Source: DASTSN01 sp035760665
GTDB taxonomy: Bacteria; Bacteroidota; Bacteroidia; Chitinophagales; Chitinophagaceae
Direction: 5' to 3'
Length of the DNA stretch: 64,000 nucleotides
Assembly (NCBI GenBank): GCA_035760665.1
Contig: DASTSN010000022.1
Coordinates: 1 to 64,000 of the forward strand
Position 1 is the stretch's first letter; each line of letters starts with the position of its first letter. Below the pieces are notes generated by a model, which had not been told where the DNA came from, did not search any database, and worked only from the letters and a program-made list of their open reading frames with translations. The position numbers and the translations under genes are program-made. This document shows, piece by piece, positions 40,760 through 50,492 of this stretch.

Positions 40760-43141
40760 AACCTGGTTCATGGTTTTTGCATAATGGAACCTGATACCCT
40801 TAATGAAAGAGGATTCAATTTCCTGCACATCTTTTTCATTCTGCCAGCAAAGAATAATTTCTTTCAAACCAGCACGTTTGGCAGCAAGCACTTTTTCTTT
40901 AATACCACCTACCGGCAAAACCTGTCCGCGAAGTGTAATTTCGCCGGTCATCGCCAGGTAAGGTTTCACACGTTTGCCTGTTAATGCAGATGCGATGGCT
41001 GTCATCATGGTTATTCCTGCACTTGGGCCATCTTTTGGTACAGCACCTTCTGGTACGTGAATATGGATATTCTTTTTTTCAAAAAGCACCGGATTAATGC
41101 CGTATTTCTTTGCGTTGGCCTGTAAATAGGTTAAGGCAGTGCTGGCGCTTTCTTTCATTACATTACCCAAGTTTCCGGTAAGCCGCAGTTCGCCTTTACC
41201 ATCGCTTAAACTTGTTTCGATAAATAAAATATCGCCACCTACATAGGTCCAGGCGAGTCCCACAGCCACCCCGGCCATGTTGGCCGTTTTATAAATCTCG
41301 TTGCTGTAGCGTGGTTTGCCCAGGATAGTTTCCACATCCGAAGCCGTCAGCGATGGTTTGAGTTTATCATACAAGGCCAGTTGCTTTGCCTGATACCGCA
41401 TAATCGACGCTAACTGACGGTCCAGTTCCCGCACGCCACTTTCCCTGGTATAGTCCTGGATAATTTTCTCCAGCACTTTATCGCTGATGCGGAAATTAGT
41501 ATGCTTCAGCCCGTGAGCTTCTTTTTGTTTCGGCAAGAGGTGGCGTTTGGCAATTTCAATTTTTTCTTCCACTGCATACCCGCTCAGGTCAATAATTTCA
41601 AGACGATCGCGGAGAGCCGGCTGGATGTTTTGAATATTGTTTGCCGTGGCAATAAACAATACTTTGCTGAGATCATATTCCAGTTCGAGGTAATTATCGT
41701 AAAATGTATTGTTTTGTTCGGGATCAAGTACCTCCAGCAAGGCACTGCCGGGATCGCCCCGGAAGTCATTCCCCACTTTATCTATTTCATCCAGTATCAT
41801 TACCGGGTTGGATGATTTCACTTTGCGTAAGGATTGCAAAATACGTCCCGGCATCGCACCGATATAAGTTTTACGGTGACCCCGGATCTCGCTTTCATCA
41901 TGCAAGCCACCAAGGCTCAGCCGCACATATTTTCGCCCGATAGCACTGGCGATACTGCGCCCAAGTGATGTTTTACCAATTCCCGGGGGGCCTACAAAGC
42001 AAAGAATCGGACTTTTCATATCTCCTTTCAGCTTCAATACAGCCAGGTATTCCAAAATCCGTTCTTTTATTTTATCCATGCTGTAATGGTCTGCATCGAG
42101 TATTTTTTTTGCCCGCTTCAGGTCATAGTGATCTTCGGTATATTCATCCCAGGGCAGTTCCAGCATCAGGTCGAGATGGTTGTACACCACCGAATAATCC
42201 GGTGTGCTGGGATGCATGCGTTCTAATTTCTCAATCCCCTTCTGGAACATTTCCTTAGCTGCGACCGGCCATTTTTTTGCTTCGCCCTTTTTCTGCATTT
42301 GTTTGATCTCCTGCAGGTTGGTATCGCCTCCCAATTCTTCTTTAATACTCTTCAGTTGTTGTTGCAGAAAATATTCACGTTGCTGCTTATCCAGCTCGGC
42401 CCTGGTTTTATTGGTTACTTTATTTTTTAGTTCGGCAAACTGCAGCTCTTTTTGCAGTAGTTGCATCAGCAGGTCGGCTCTTTCACGGATATGATTTAAT
42501 TCCAGGAGGCGTTGCTTTTCCTGAATACCGGTATTAAGATTGCTGGAAACAAAATGAATTAAAAACGCCGGGTTTTCAATATTACGGAGGATGATTGATG
42601 CCTCAGACGGTAAATTGGGCGACAATTGTATGATTTCCGTGGCCAGGTCTTTTATATTGGAAACATAGGCTTCGAAGTCCGGGTCTTTGGGTGATTCTTC
42701 TTCTTTCAATACACGGATGGTTGATTTGAAATAGGGATCTTCTGAAGTCACCCGCACCGTCTGAAAACGGCTTTTCCCCTGGATGATGATGGTGGTGCCA
42801 CCATCGGGCATTTTAATTTGCTTAACAATCTTGGCAACCGTCCCCACTTTTTCTAGGTCAGCAAAAGCAGGGTCTTCGACATTACTGTCTTTTTGTGCCA
42901 GCACACCTACCAATTTGTCAGTCTTGTAGGCTTCGTTTACAGCTTTAATACTTTTGTCCCGCCCTACTGTAATGGGTAAAACCACCCCGGGAAACAAGAC
43001 GGTATTCCGTAAAGGTAAAATCGGTATTTCATCCGGAATCTCTATCCCATCAAGGTTTTCCCCTTCACTTTCGTTCAAAGGAATGATGGGTAAAAAGTCC
43101 ATGTCATCTTCCGGTTGCAGAAAAATTTTTTGAAAATTCAT
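40736..43141 (-). CDS. lon: ATP-dependent protease Lon
   Basis: Lon, the cytoplasmic AAA+ serine protease, 801 residues. The N-terminal substrate domain begins IPILPLRNTVLFPGVVLP. Walker A is GPPGIGKTS (about 384-392), Walker B ILDEIDK, sensor region and ALRDRLEIIDLSGY follow. The catalytic Ser/Lys are in VPEGAVPKDGPSAGITM and VGGIKEKVLAAKRAG. I start at the ATG at 43141; the upstream TTG at 43162 adds seven residues. A promoter with both boxes lies upstream and a terminator downstream, so it is a single-gene unit. Confidence 0.98.
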   Translation of the reverse strand: MNFQKIFLQPEDDMDFLPIIPLNESEGENLDGIEIPDEIPILPLRNTVLFPGVVLPITVGRDKSIKAVNEAYKTDKLVGVLAQKDSNVEDPAFADLEKVGTVAKIVKQIKMPDGGTTIIIQGKSRFQTVRVTSEDPYFKSTIRVLKEEESPKDPDFEAYVSNIKDLATEIIQLSPNLPSEASIILRNIENPAFLIHFVSSNLNTGIQEKQRLLELNHIRERADLLMQLLQKELQFAELKNKVTNKTRAELDKQQREYFLQQQLKSIKEELGGDTNLQEIKQMQKKGEAKKWPVAAKEMFQKGIEKLERMHPSTPDYSVVYNHLDLMLELPWDEYTEDHYDLKRAKKILDADHYSMDKIKERILEYLAVLKLKGDMKSPILCFVGPPGIGKTSLGRSIASAIGRKYVRLSLGGLHDESEIRGHRKTYIGAMPGRILQSLRKVKSSNPVMILDEIDKVGNDFRGDPGSALLEVLDPEQNNTFYDNYLELEYDLSKVLFIATANNIQNIQPALRDRLEIIDLSGYAVEEKIEIAKRHLLPKQKEAHGLKHTNFRISDKVLEKIIQDYTRESGVRELDRQLASIMRYQAKQLALYDKLKPSLTASDVETILGKPRYSNEIYKTANMAGVAVGLAWTYVGGDILFIETSLSDGKGELRLTGNLGNVMKESASTALTYLQANAKKYGINPVLFEKKNIHIHVPEGAVPKDGPSAGITMMTAIASALTGKRVKPYLAMTGEITLRGQVLPVGGIKEKVLAAKRAGLKEIILCWQNEKDVQEIESSFIKGIRFHYAKTMNQVLEWALQD

Positions 43142-43187
43142 GAATGATACATCTTTAGACAATCTGTCACCGCAAAACCGCGACAGT

Positions 43188-43218
43188 TAAATATACAATT
43201 AGAAATACAGGTAGTCAA
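43188..43218 (-). promoter_or_regulatory. lon promoter
   Basis: On the minus strand, TTG (43216-43218) and TATATTTA (43188-43195) are 20 bases apart. The -7 box differs from TAnnTTTG only in the final base. No heat-shock-type (CIRCE or sigma-32) element is visible. Confidence 0.5.
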
Positions 43219-43232
43219 TATTAATGCCACAC

Positions 43233-43263
43233 AAAAAAAAGTCCCTCTTCTGGCAGAGGGACT
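43233..43263 (-). terminator. Terminator of porin-like gene
   Basis: AGTCCCTCT / AGAGGGACT (43240-43248 and 43255-43263), loop TCTGGC, with an 8-base T-run on the minus strand. Confidence 0.92.
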
Positions 43264-43288
43264 GGCAAGAAACCGTCAGATTTTACAT

Positions 43289-43876
43289 TTAGAACGCTAA
43301 ACCAAGGGACAACTGGATGACCTGATTCTTCCATTGATCCTGGTTGTCAATATCATTAATATTATTCAACCCAACTGCATAGCGGCCGGTGATGCGCAGG
43401 TTGGCCAGTTTTAACTGGGCGCCTGCCAGTAAAGAGAAGTCGCCATTTTTAAAGGCCTCTCCTCCATTTTGCAAAAGTGTTTTGCTTTGATCAATCAAAA
43501 TACCAAACTGGGGGCCTGCTTGCAAATAAAGCGGTCCGATTAATTTGTAATCAAGTAAAATAGGAATCGACAAGTAATTCAGTTTTACGTTTCGCTGGTG
43601 CGAGGGATTGAATACATCCTGGTAAATGTGATCGTAATTACTGTCGACTGTGGTGGAGTACTGGTTAAATAAAACTTCGGGCTGCAGTACAAATTTTTTC
43701 CCTAATCCAATTTCAGCAAACCCTCCCAGGTGATATCCATACTTAAATTCTTCCTTGAAAGATTTACCATCCACCTTGGTGATGTTAGCGCCGCCTTTGA
43801 TACCGAGGTGAAACTGCGCCATCATTGATTGTGAAATAAACAATACGACCGCCAGGCTCAAGAGTTTTGTTTTCAT
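43289..43876 (-). CDS. Outer-membrane beta-barrel (PorT/porin family) protein
   Basis: A 195-residue small outer-membrane barrel. Signal peptide MKTKLLSLAVVLFISQSMMA, then HLGIKGGANITKVDG and HLGGFAEIGLGKKFVLQPEV, repeating two-residue-periodic strands typical of OMP_b-brl proteins, and a C-terminal VIQLSLGLAF ending in an aromatic residue. Probably 8 strands. Single-gene unit with its own terminator. Confidence 0.88.
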   Translation of the reverse strand: MKTKLLSLAVVLFISQSMMAQFHLGIKGGANITKVDGKSFKEEFKYGYHLGGFAEIGLGKKFVLQPEVLFNQYSTTVDSNYDHIYQDVFNPSHQRNVKLNYLSIPILLDYKLIGPLYLQAGPQFGILIDQSKTLLQNGGEAFKNGDFSLLAGAQLKLANLRITGRYAVGLNNINDIDNQDQWKNQVIQLSLGLAF

Positions 43877-44033
43877 GATGATTAATTTTTTAGGTTCAAT
43901 GACAGATTTTTCAAGTATAATGCCAACCGTCCAGGAAGGCTGTTAAATTACATTAACCAAAAATCGTTTAAACAATTCATAAACATCGATTCGGGAAAGT
44001 TATTGCTTTTAAAGTGTGAAGAATAATACAAAA

Positions 44034-45074
44034 TCACAGCATGAAGCCGGTGTTTAAAGAAAAGATGGTGCTAAAATTATTCTCCGTTGCTGGAAAATAG
44101 TAGTCAAAGATCAGCTGCGGCTGTATAAAAAATTTACCGATCGCATACTCTGTTCGCAGGAAAAATGTAAGCGACAATGGTTGAAATTTCGTTTGATCAT
44201 CCAGGAAAGAACTCCGGGAACTGTACAGGATATTTGTTCCGGTGCGCAGGGTTGTTACATACGTGTTCGAGGTTTGATTAAACCCAAACTTTTGTGTACC
44301 GCTGCTATAGGCCAGTTGTGGTGTCACCCGTATGTGATCATTGTATTTTAGCACATCCAGCCAGTAAAAATCGTGACGTACGGAAACCAGCAGGGAAAAG
44401 TCTTTTACCGATTCCGTTGAATTTATTCTTGTATAGCCCCGTGGCCGCAGGCGCAGGGAATTGATCAGTTTTTCTCTCTGCTGATAGGCTGTTCGGCTTC
44501 CCCATCCATACGTAGCAGTTAGGGAAGGTTTGATCCACCATTTGCGCCAGGTGAAGTAAGCTGACAGTTCGTTTTGCAGGGGGGATGTGTAGAAGGGCAA
44601 AGAATCTTTTGTAAAATAACGGGTATAATTGATGCCGGTTGCCAGGTTTTTATTTTCCAGGTAATCATAAGAGGGGCTAATAGCCCCCTGGAAAAAATTG
44701 AGGGCATGATGATCATCGTTGAGGAGATAACCTGATGCCGTTATGCCCAGCCCACTTTTATGATAATAGCCAATCAGCGGAGAATAGGTAAGCTTTTTTG
44801 TTGTTTGCAGTAAATAGGTTGATATCGATTCGTAATTATAAAAACCTTTTCCCACTTGCAGGCTTGCCAGGAAATAACTGTGGGGCATCAGTAATGAGTC
44901 GAGAAAAGAGGCCAGTTCATCAAAAGAAATATCATCGAGATCATCCAGGTCATCTGGCACCGACACCTGTGTTTTTTGTGCTTTTTTAGCAAGACTGTCT
45001 GCAGAGGTTTCCTGCGCCGATGACGACACAGTTATGCCAATGAAAATGATGATACTAAGCCATTTTTTGTTCAT
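44034..45074 (-). CDS. Outer-membrane beta-barrel protein with acidic linker, unknown
   Basis: A 346-residue exported protein: signal peptide (MNKKWLSIIIFIGITVSSSA), a periplasmic acidic segment with DDLDDLDDISFDELASFLDS (about 40-59), then about 280 residues of amphipathic strands (YFLASLQVGKGFYNY, GLGITASGYLL, KDFSLLVSVRHDFYWL, FFIQPQLIFDYYF). It ends in TGFML. This suggests a barrel of 12-14 strands. I do not recognise the family or cargo. Confidence 0.75.
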   Translation of the reverse strand: MNKKWLSIIIFIGITVSSSAQETSADSLAKKAQKTQVSVPDDLDDLDDISFDELASFLDSLLMPHSYFLASLQVGKGFYNYESISTYLLQTTKKLTYSPLIGYYHKSGLGITASGYLLNDDHHALNFFQGAISPSYDYLENKNLATGINYTRYFTKDSLPFYTSPLQNELSAYFTWRKWWIKPSLTATYGWGSRTAYQQREKLINSLRLRPRGYTRINSTESVKDFSLLVSVRHDFYWLDVLKYNDHIRVTPQLAYSSGTQKFGFNQTSNTYVTTLRTGTNILYSSRSSFLDDQTKFQPLSLTFFLRTEYAIGKFFIQPQLIFDYYFPATENNFSTIFSLNTGFML

Positions 45075-45224
45075 GCCAGGCAGTTATAGGTAGTTTCAGC
45101 AATGGTAATTTTTTACAGGCTGGTATGACCCGCCATTGCAGGAAAAGTTTAAGCATCATCCGATTATCTGTGTGCAAATAACGCCCAACCGGTGGGAAAA
45201 TTATCCGGGGAATGCGAAAATCAA

Positions 45225-46478
45225 TCAGGCTAATTCAAGTACTGTTATTTCCGGAAGAATTCCCACCCTGCCGGGATAACCAATAAATCCATAGCCTCGA
45301 TTTACATACAATTTTTGCCGCCCCTGTTCATAAAGACCCGCCCACTCTTTATATAAATATTGCACTGGGCTCCATTTCAGCCCGGGGATTTCGACGCCAA
45401 ACTGCATGCCATGTGTGTGGCCGGAGAGCATGAGGTCTATATCTTCAAATTCCGGTCGCACCTGTGCATCCCAGTGAGAAGGATCGTGACTCATTAAAAT
45501 TTTAAAAGGATACTTTTCCGAACCGGCATAGGCTTTTTTCAGATCGCCATATTTGGGGAATCGTGCTTTGGCGCTCCAGTTTTCAATGCCCAGCAAGGCA
45601 ATTTGGGCATTGTCTTTTTCCAGCACTACGTGTTCATTCATCAATAGTCGCCAGCCCAGTTGCTTGTGCACGCCTTTTAACCGTTCGAGGTTTGCTTTTT
45701 TTGCCTCCTCGCTGTCCCAGTGCACGTAATCGCCATAATCATGATTACCCAGGGTGGAAAAAACGCCCATTGGGGCATTCAGCCGGCCGAATACATCCAT
45801 GTAATCCTCCATCTCGTCCGCCAGGTTATTCACCAGATCGCCGGTAAAAAGTATAAGATCTGGCTTTTCTTTTAAAATCATATCCACACCATGAGAAACC
45901 GCTTGTTTATCGGTAAAACTGCCTGAGTGAATATCAGATATGTGGATAATTTTTAACCCTTTGAATGAAGCAGGCAGGTTAGTAAACGATAATTTTTTTC
46001 GTCTCACCTCGTACCGGTATTTATTACTGAACCCATACAGCAGGGAACCAAACAATCCGCCACCGGCCACAATCCCCATCCAGCTTAAAAATACCGAGCG
46101 GCTAATCTGGTCGCTACCATCACCCAGGGATTGGCCTTTAGAACGGGTAACAAACACTTTGGTAGCCGTCCATTGCACCCCACGGCGTACATCATCCACG
46201 ATAAAAAAAACAGAAGCCACTACTTTGGCAAAAAATATGCCCGCGATGATTGCAAAAACCGTATTTCGAAATAGTTTGGACTGCTGCAAAAAATGCAGGT
46301 AAGGAAGCAGGAGTAAAACGATAATAGCTCCGGCTGAAACGACCCAATACAAGATAAAAATGACAGGTTTCACTTTTTCGCCGGCATGCTGTGAAAGATG
46401 CCTGATCACCTGGAACACGTAAACATCCAGCACGACCATCAAACCTATCAGCACCCACCAAAAGGGAGAATTGCGCAT
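45225..46478 (-). CDS. Membrane-anchored metallophosphoesterase
   Basis: A 417-residue calcineurin-like phosphoesterase of the YkuE/YaeI type. Four N-terminal membrane helices (about 6-24, 38-58, 74-92, 130-150) precede the catalytic domain, whose metal motifs are ISDIHSGS (about 178-185), FTGDLVNNL, GNHDYGDY, MSHDPSHW and SGHTHGMQ. Relatives act on lipid or UDP-sugar phosphates at the membrane; the substrate here is unknown. Confidence 0.92.
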   Translation of the reverse strand: MRNSPFWWVLIGLMVVLDVYVFQVIRHLSQHAGEKVKPVIFILYWVVSAGAIIVLLLLPYLHFLQQSKLFRNTVFAIIAGIFFAKVVASVFFIVDDVRRGVQWTATKVFVTRSKGQSLGDGSDQISRSVFLSWMGIVAGGGLFGSLLYGFSNKYRYEVRRKKLSFTNLPASFKGLKIIHISDIHSGSFTDKQAVSHGVDMILKEKPDLILFTGDLVNNLADEMEDYMDVFGRLNAPMGVFSTLGNHDYGDYVHWDSEEAKKANLERLKGVHKQLGWRLLMNEHVVLEKDNAQIALLGIENWSAKARFPKYGDLKKAYAGSEKYPFKILMSHDPSHWDAQVRPEFEDIDLMLSGHTHGMQFGVEIPGLKWSPVQYLYKEWAGLYEQGRQKLYVNRGYGFIGYPGRVGILPEITVLELA

Positions 46479-46523
46479 AACGATTACTGTATTTATTTAC
46501 GGACGACTGAGAGCTCTTTTATT

Positions 46524-47027
46524 TTAAAAGTGGATAAATTGATCCACCTGTTTTTGCATGGCCGATAGTGTTCCGGCATCTGAAATTTCTCCTTTTTCAT
46601 CGAGATATTTATCCACCTGCGAAATGGGGAGCATATTGGGCAAAACGTGCATATGCATGTGGTGCAGGATGGAGGCCAGGTGATCCATCCCTCTTAAATT
46701 ACCTGCCCTGCCGGTAGAAACCCCCACCAGCATCGCCTTTTTATTTCGCCAGGCTGTTTTCCAGTCTGCCTCATCAATCACCAGTTTCAAAATCCCGGGA
46801 ATACTGCCGTTATATTCAGGAGAAACAAATACATATTTTTCAGCAGGTTTCAGTAAAGTTGCTTCACGGTTAAGAAATTCATCCGGTTTTGATAATGGAT
46901 TTACATCCTCCAGTCCCCAAACTGTTGCGTCCACACCCCTTTCTTTCAGCATACGCTGGTACTGCAGCGAAATTTTATAGGTATTGCTCCCCTTCCTGTT
47001 TGTACCGGAAATAATCGTGCACTTCAT
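46524..47027 (-). CDS. NADPH-dependent FMN reductase family protein
   Basis: A 167-residue flavodoxin-like fold protein. The FMN loop is SGTNRKGSNTYK (about 7-18) and the flavin-side motif is VSPEYNGSIPGILKLVIDEA (about 88-107). Such enzymes reduce flavins, quinones or azo dyes; the substrate is not predicted. Monocistronic, divergent from the UPF0173 gene. Confidence 0.92.
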   Translation of the reverse strand: MKCTIISGTNRKGSNTYKISLQYQRMLKERGVDATVWGLEDVNPLSKPDEFLNREATLLKPAEKYVFVSPEYNGSIPGILKLVIDEADWKTAWRNKKAMLVGVSTGRAGNLRGMDHLASILHHMHMHVLPNMLPISQVDKYLDEKGEISDAGTLSAMQKQVDQFIHF

Positions 47028-47175
47028 GATAAAATATTACAAAATAACAATGGAGCACTTTGTTTGTTGTCAAGTATACAGCTGAAAACTTATTTTTGCC
47101 TGAAAGCAAAATTAGCCCTGAACAACCACAAAATCCGAATTAAACATTTAGAAAAAATTTAAAACTCAACGCGTT

Positions 47176-47856
47176 ATGAAATTTACGTATTATGGGCATG
47201 CATGCTTTTCCCTGGAGATTAATGGCAAACACCTGCTGTTCGATCCATTTATAACCCCCAATGAACTGGCAAAAGACATTGATATCAAGTCAATTCCGGC
47301 GGATTTTATTTTGCTGTCACACGGCCATGCCGATCATATTGCCGATTGCATCGCCATTGCCCTGAATACCGGGGCAAAAATCATTTGCAACTTTGAAATT
47401 CATGAATGGCTGCAGAAACAAGGGGTAAACAATACACACCCCATGAATACTGGCGGGAAATGGAATTTTGGTGATTTTTCGGTAAAATGTACGGTCGCTC
47501 AGCACAGCAGCGGTCTGCCGGACGGCAGTTATGGCGGCAACCCGATGGGTTTCATCATCTATACCGATAAGGGTAATTGTTATTACAGCGGCGATACAGC
47601 ACTAACCCTCGACCTGCAATTAATTCCCAGGTGGGCAAAACTAAATTTTGCTGTATTACCGATTGGCGACAACTTTACCATGGACTGTGCAGATGCAATT
47701 GAAGCTGCCCGTATGATTGATTGCAAAAATATTATAGGCGTTCATTACGATACCTTTGGGTTTATAAAAATTGATCACGCAAAAGCTCAAAAAGCCTTTG
47801 CAGATGCAGGTTTGCAATTGCAGTTGCTTAAGATTGGTGAAACCAAAGAAGTGTGA
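47176..47856 (+). CDS. UPF0173 metal-dependent hydrolase
   Basis: A 226-residue metallo-beta-lactamase-fold hydrolase of the UPF0173 group. It begins TYYGHACFSLEINGKHLLFD (about 4-23), with the metal motif SHGHADHIADC (about 54-64), YYSGDTALT and GVHYDTFGF supplying the other ligands. Substrate unknown. It ends 87 bases before parA. Confidence 0.93.
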   Translation: MKFTYYGHACFSLEINGKHLLFDPFITPNELAKDIDIKSIPADFILLSHGHADHIADCIAIALNTGAKIICNFEIHEWLQKQGVNNTHPMNTGGKWNFGDFSVKCTVAQHSSGLPDGSYGGNPMGFIIYTDKGNCYYSGDTALTLDLQLIPRWAKLNFAVLPIGDNFTMDCADAIEAARMIDCKNIIGVHYDTFGFIKIDHAKAQKAFADAGLQLQLLKIGETKEV

Positions 47857-47943
47857 TAAAAGATTCATATTTACAGTTTCTGAAACGTGGGTAAACTCCT
47901 GTTTCAGATTAAAAAAACAACCGAAAAGGCGGAATCGCAAATT

Positions 47944-48747
47944 ATGGCAAGAGTAATAGGTGTGGCAAATCAAAAAGGAGGAGTTGGAAAAACAACCACT
48001 GCCATTAACGTGGCAGCCAGCCTGGCCGTTCTGGAATATAAAACCCTGCTGGTGGATGGCGACCCGCAGGCTAACACCACAACCGGCGTAGGTTTTGATT
48101 TGCACAATATTACCCAAAGCTTATACGATTGCATGGTAAATCAGGCCCAGGCAAAGGATGTGATTTTAAAAACAGATATCCCCAACCTGGACCTGATTCC
48201 TTCACATATTGACATGGTAGGTTTTGAAATTGAGATGATCAATTACCCGAACCGTGAAATGGTACTCAAAAACCTGCTGGAACCGGTAAAAAAAGATTAC
48301 GACTTTATTATAATTGACTGCTCACCGTCCCTGGGCCTTATCACCGTCAATGCACTGACTGCTGCCGATGCAGTGATTGTGCCGGTTCAATGCGAGTTTT
48401 TTGCCCTGGAAGGATTGGGCAAACTGCTGAATACAATTAAAATCGTGCAAAGCCGGCTGAATCCGTCACTGGAGATAGAAGGCATTTTAATGACGATGTA
48501 TGATGGTCGCCTACGCTTATGCAACCAGGTGGTAAGTGAAGTGCGCCGGCATTTTGATGAACTGGTGTTTAATACCATCATTCATCGAAATGCACGTCTA
48601 AGCGAAGCGCCAAGTGTTGGCAAGCCTGTGATACTATATGATGCCAACAGTAAAGGCTCTGTGAATTACCTGAACCTTGCCAAGGAAATTTTGCAGAAAA
48701 ACAATATGACTAAGATCAGGCAGGAAGAAAGAATCCTGGAATTATAA
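47944..48747 (+). CDS. parA: Chromosome-partitioning ATPase ParA (Soj)
   Basis: A 267-residue ParA-type Walker ATPase. The deviant Walker A is NQKGGVGKTT (residues 9-18), Walker B IIIDCSPSLGLITVNAL and VPVQCEFFALEGLGKL follow. With ParB it segregates the origin region. I use the ATG at 47944; a longer frame from 47887 adds 19 residues that do not resemble ParA. First of a parA - parB - DUF5683 - dapB run typical of Bacteroidota chromosomes. Confidence 0.97.
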   Translation: MARVIGVANQKGGVGKTTTAINVAASLAVLEYKTLLVDGDPQANTTTGVGFDLHNITQSLYDCMVNQAQAKDVILKTDIPNLDLIPSHIDMVGFEIEMINYPNREMVLKNLLEPVKKDYDFIIIDCSPSLGLITVNALTAADAVIVPVQCEFFALEGLGKLLNTIKIVQSRLNPSLEIEGILMTMYDGRLRLCNQVVSEVRRHFDELVFNTIIHRNARLSEAPSVGKPVILYDANSKGSVNYLNLAKEILQKNNMTKIRQEERILEL

Positions 48748-48804
48748 AGACTGACCGTTAAAACTGCAGGCTTTTTAGCCGGGCCCGGATCAAACACAAT
48801 CAAC

Positions 48805-49722
48805 ATGACAAACCCGAAACAAAATAAAGAAGCATTGGGAAAAGGTATCCGCTCACTGCTGCAAAGCATTGATGCAGACCTCAAGACCAGCAGTGGCCAG
48901 CTGAAAAACACTGTTGTCGAAACAGCCACTGCCATCAGCCGTATCCCGGTTGATGAAATTGAAACCAACCCCCGGCAACCTCGTCACGACTTTGATGAAC
49001 AGGCGCTGAAAGAGCTGGCAGCTTCGATCAAAACCCATGATATCATTCAGCCCGTAACCGTTTCCAAATTGCCATCGGGCAAGTACCGCCTGATCTCCGG
49101 CGAGCGGCGCTGGCGTGCTTCCAAAATGGCCGGCTTAAAGGACATCCCGGCATACATCCGGCAGGCCAACGATCAGCAATTGCTGGAACTGGCCCTGCTC
49201 GAAAACCTGCAACGGGAAGACCTGAATGCCATGGAAATTTCCCTGAGCTACAAGCGCATGATGGATGAGCTGGATTATACCCAGGAACAGGTGGCCGAAC
49301 GCATGGGCAAAGACAGGAGCACAGTTACCAACTATATCCGCCTGCTGAAATTACCGCCCGATATACAGGTGGCCGTCCGCAGCGGTGAATTAAGTATGGG
49401 CCATGCCCGGGCACTCATTAATGTGGATACAGTAGACCACCAACTCTATATTTTTAAAGAAATAAAAGAAAAAGGGCTCTCAGTCCGGCAAACGGAATCA
49501 CTGGTGCGCAACCTCTACCGCCAGGGTGGCGCTGTTAAAAAAACTTCAAAAAGTGGTTTATCCCCTGCTTTCCAGAAAATAGAAGATAAATTAGCATCGC
49601 ATTTTAGTACCCGTGTAAAAATCAAGCATCAAAAAAACGGCAGCGGGCAGATTACATTTGACTATTATTCGCAGGAAGAATTCAACAAACTGCTTCAGCA
49701 AATGCAGGTATCAACCGACTGA
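48805..49722 (+). CDS. parB: Chromosome-partitioning protein ParB (Spo0J)
   Basis: A 305-residue ParB. IPVDEIETNPRQPRHDFDEQ (about 48-67) opens the CTPase domain, with the GERRWRA box (about 99-105) and LLENLQREDLNAMEIS following. The HTH is YTQEQVAERMGKDRSTVTNY (about 158-177). A lysine-rich C-terminal part holds the dimerisation domain. No parS (TGTTTCACGTGAAACA-like) site was found by eye around it. Confidence 0.97.
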   Translation: MTNPKQNKEALGKGIRSLLQSIDADLKTSSGQLKNTVVETATAISRIPVDEIETNPRQPRHDFDEQALKELAASIKTHDIIQPVTVSKLPSGKYRLISGERRWRASKMAGLKDIPAYIRQANDQQLLELALLENLQREDLNAMEISLSYKRMMDELDYTQEQVAERMGKDRSTVTNYIRLLKLPPDIQVAVRSGELSMGHARALINVDTVDHQLYIFKEIKEKGLSVRQTESLVRNLYRQGGAVKKTSKSGLSPAFQKIEDKLASHFSTRVKIKHQKNGSGQITFDYYSQEEFNKLLQQMQVSTD

Positions 49723-49750
49723 GGCAGTAAACGAAAGTAGATTCAACGAC

Positions 49751-50410
49751 ATGCTACATCCAACCAGCACTACTTACCGGTTCCTCCTTTTTTTTATTTG
49801 TACGTTTTTTATCCTGCTTTCAGGTGTGCAAACACAGGCCCAGGACAACGACAGCCTCTCCCGGCATATTGATTCAACCATCTCAATCCGGCAGGCCATA
49901 AAAAATGATTCTGCCCGAAAGAAAAAAGTTTACAGTCCCAGGAGTGCGGCTATCCGTTCGGCGATACTGCCCGGTCTTGGCCAGATCTATAATAAAAAAT
50001 ACTGGAAACTCCCCATCATTTATGGTGCCCTGGGAACCTGTGCCGGTATTTTTATCTACAACCTGAAAAATTATCACGATACCAGGTTTGCGTACCAGGC
50101 GAAGTACAAAGCCGGGCCACCCCTGCTGGACTCAACAGATTATTTTAAAATACGGCCGGAACTGCAACCTTTGTCACTGGAGTCGCTGCGTTTTTATCGT
50201 GACCAGTTTCGGCGCGACATTGATTATTCCGCTCTTGTATTTATGCTGCTGTGGGGATTAAATGTGGTGGATGCCACTGTGGATGCTCACCTGAAAAGTT
50301 TTGACGTAAGTCCCGAACTGACGTTAAAAATTAAACCCGGCTACAGCCCGATGGCAAATACCAGCGGCTTAAGCCTGGTACTAAGCATCCGCGACAATCA
50401 TGCCCGGTAA
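49751..50410 (+). CDS. DUF5683 membrane protein
   Basis: A 219-residue exported membrane protein of the DUF5683 family, usual between parB and dapB in Bacteroidota. Signal-like N-terminus (RFLLFFICTFFILLSGVQTQ), a basic linker, then RSAILPGLGQIYNKKYWKLP (about 80-99), a helix pair and WGLNVVDATVDAHLKSFDVS (about 175-194). Function unknown. I start at the ATG at 49751, after the parB stop. Confidence 0.9.
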   Translation: MLHPTSTTYRFLLFFICTFFILLSGVQTQAQDNDSLSRHIDSTISIRQAIKNDSARKKKVYSPRSAAIRSAILPGLGQIYNKKYWKLPIIYGALGTCAGIFIYNLKNYHDTRFAYQAKYKAGPPLLDSTDYFKIRPELQPLSLESLRFYRDQFRRDIDYSALVFMLLWGLNVVDATVDAHLKSFDVSPELTLKIKPGYSPMANTSGLSLVLSIRDNHAR

Positions 50411-50492
50411 ACAGAAAATGTTTGCCATTATGCCTCAACCTGTAACTTGCACATAATTTCAACCAGTCTGGTAATTCTAAAATCTCTGCATC

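Noticed and set aside
47176..50410. A parS site near parAB
   Set aside because: I looked for TGTTTCACGTGAAACA-like palindromes by eye and saw none in this stretch; it may lie elsewhere.
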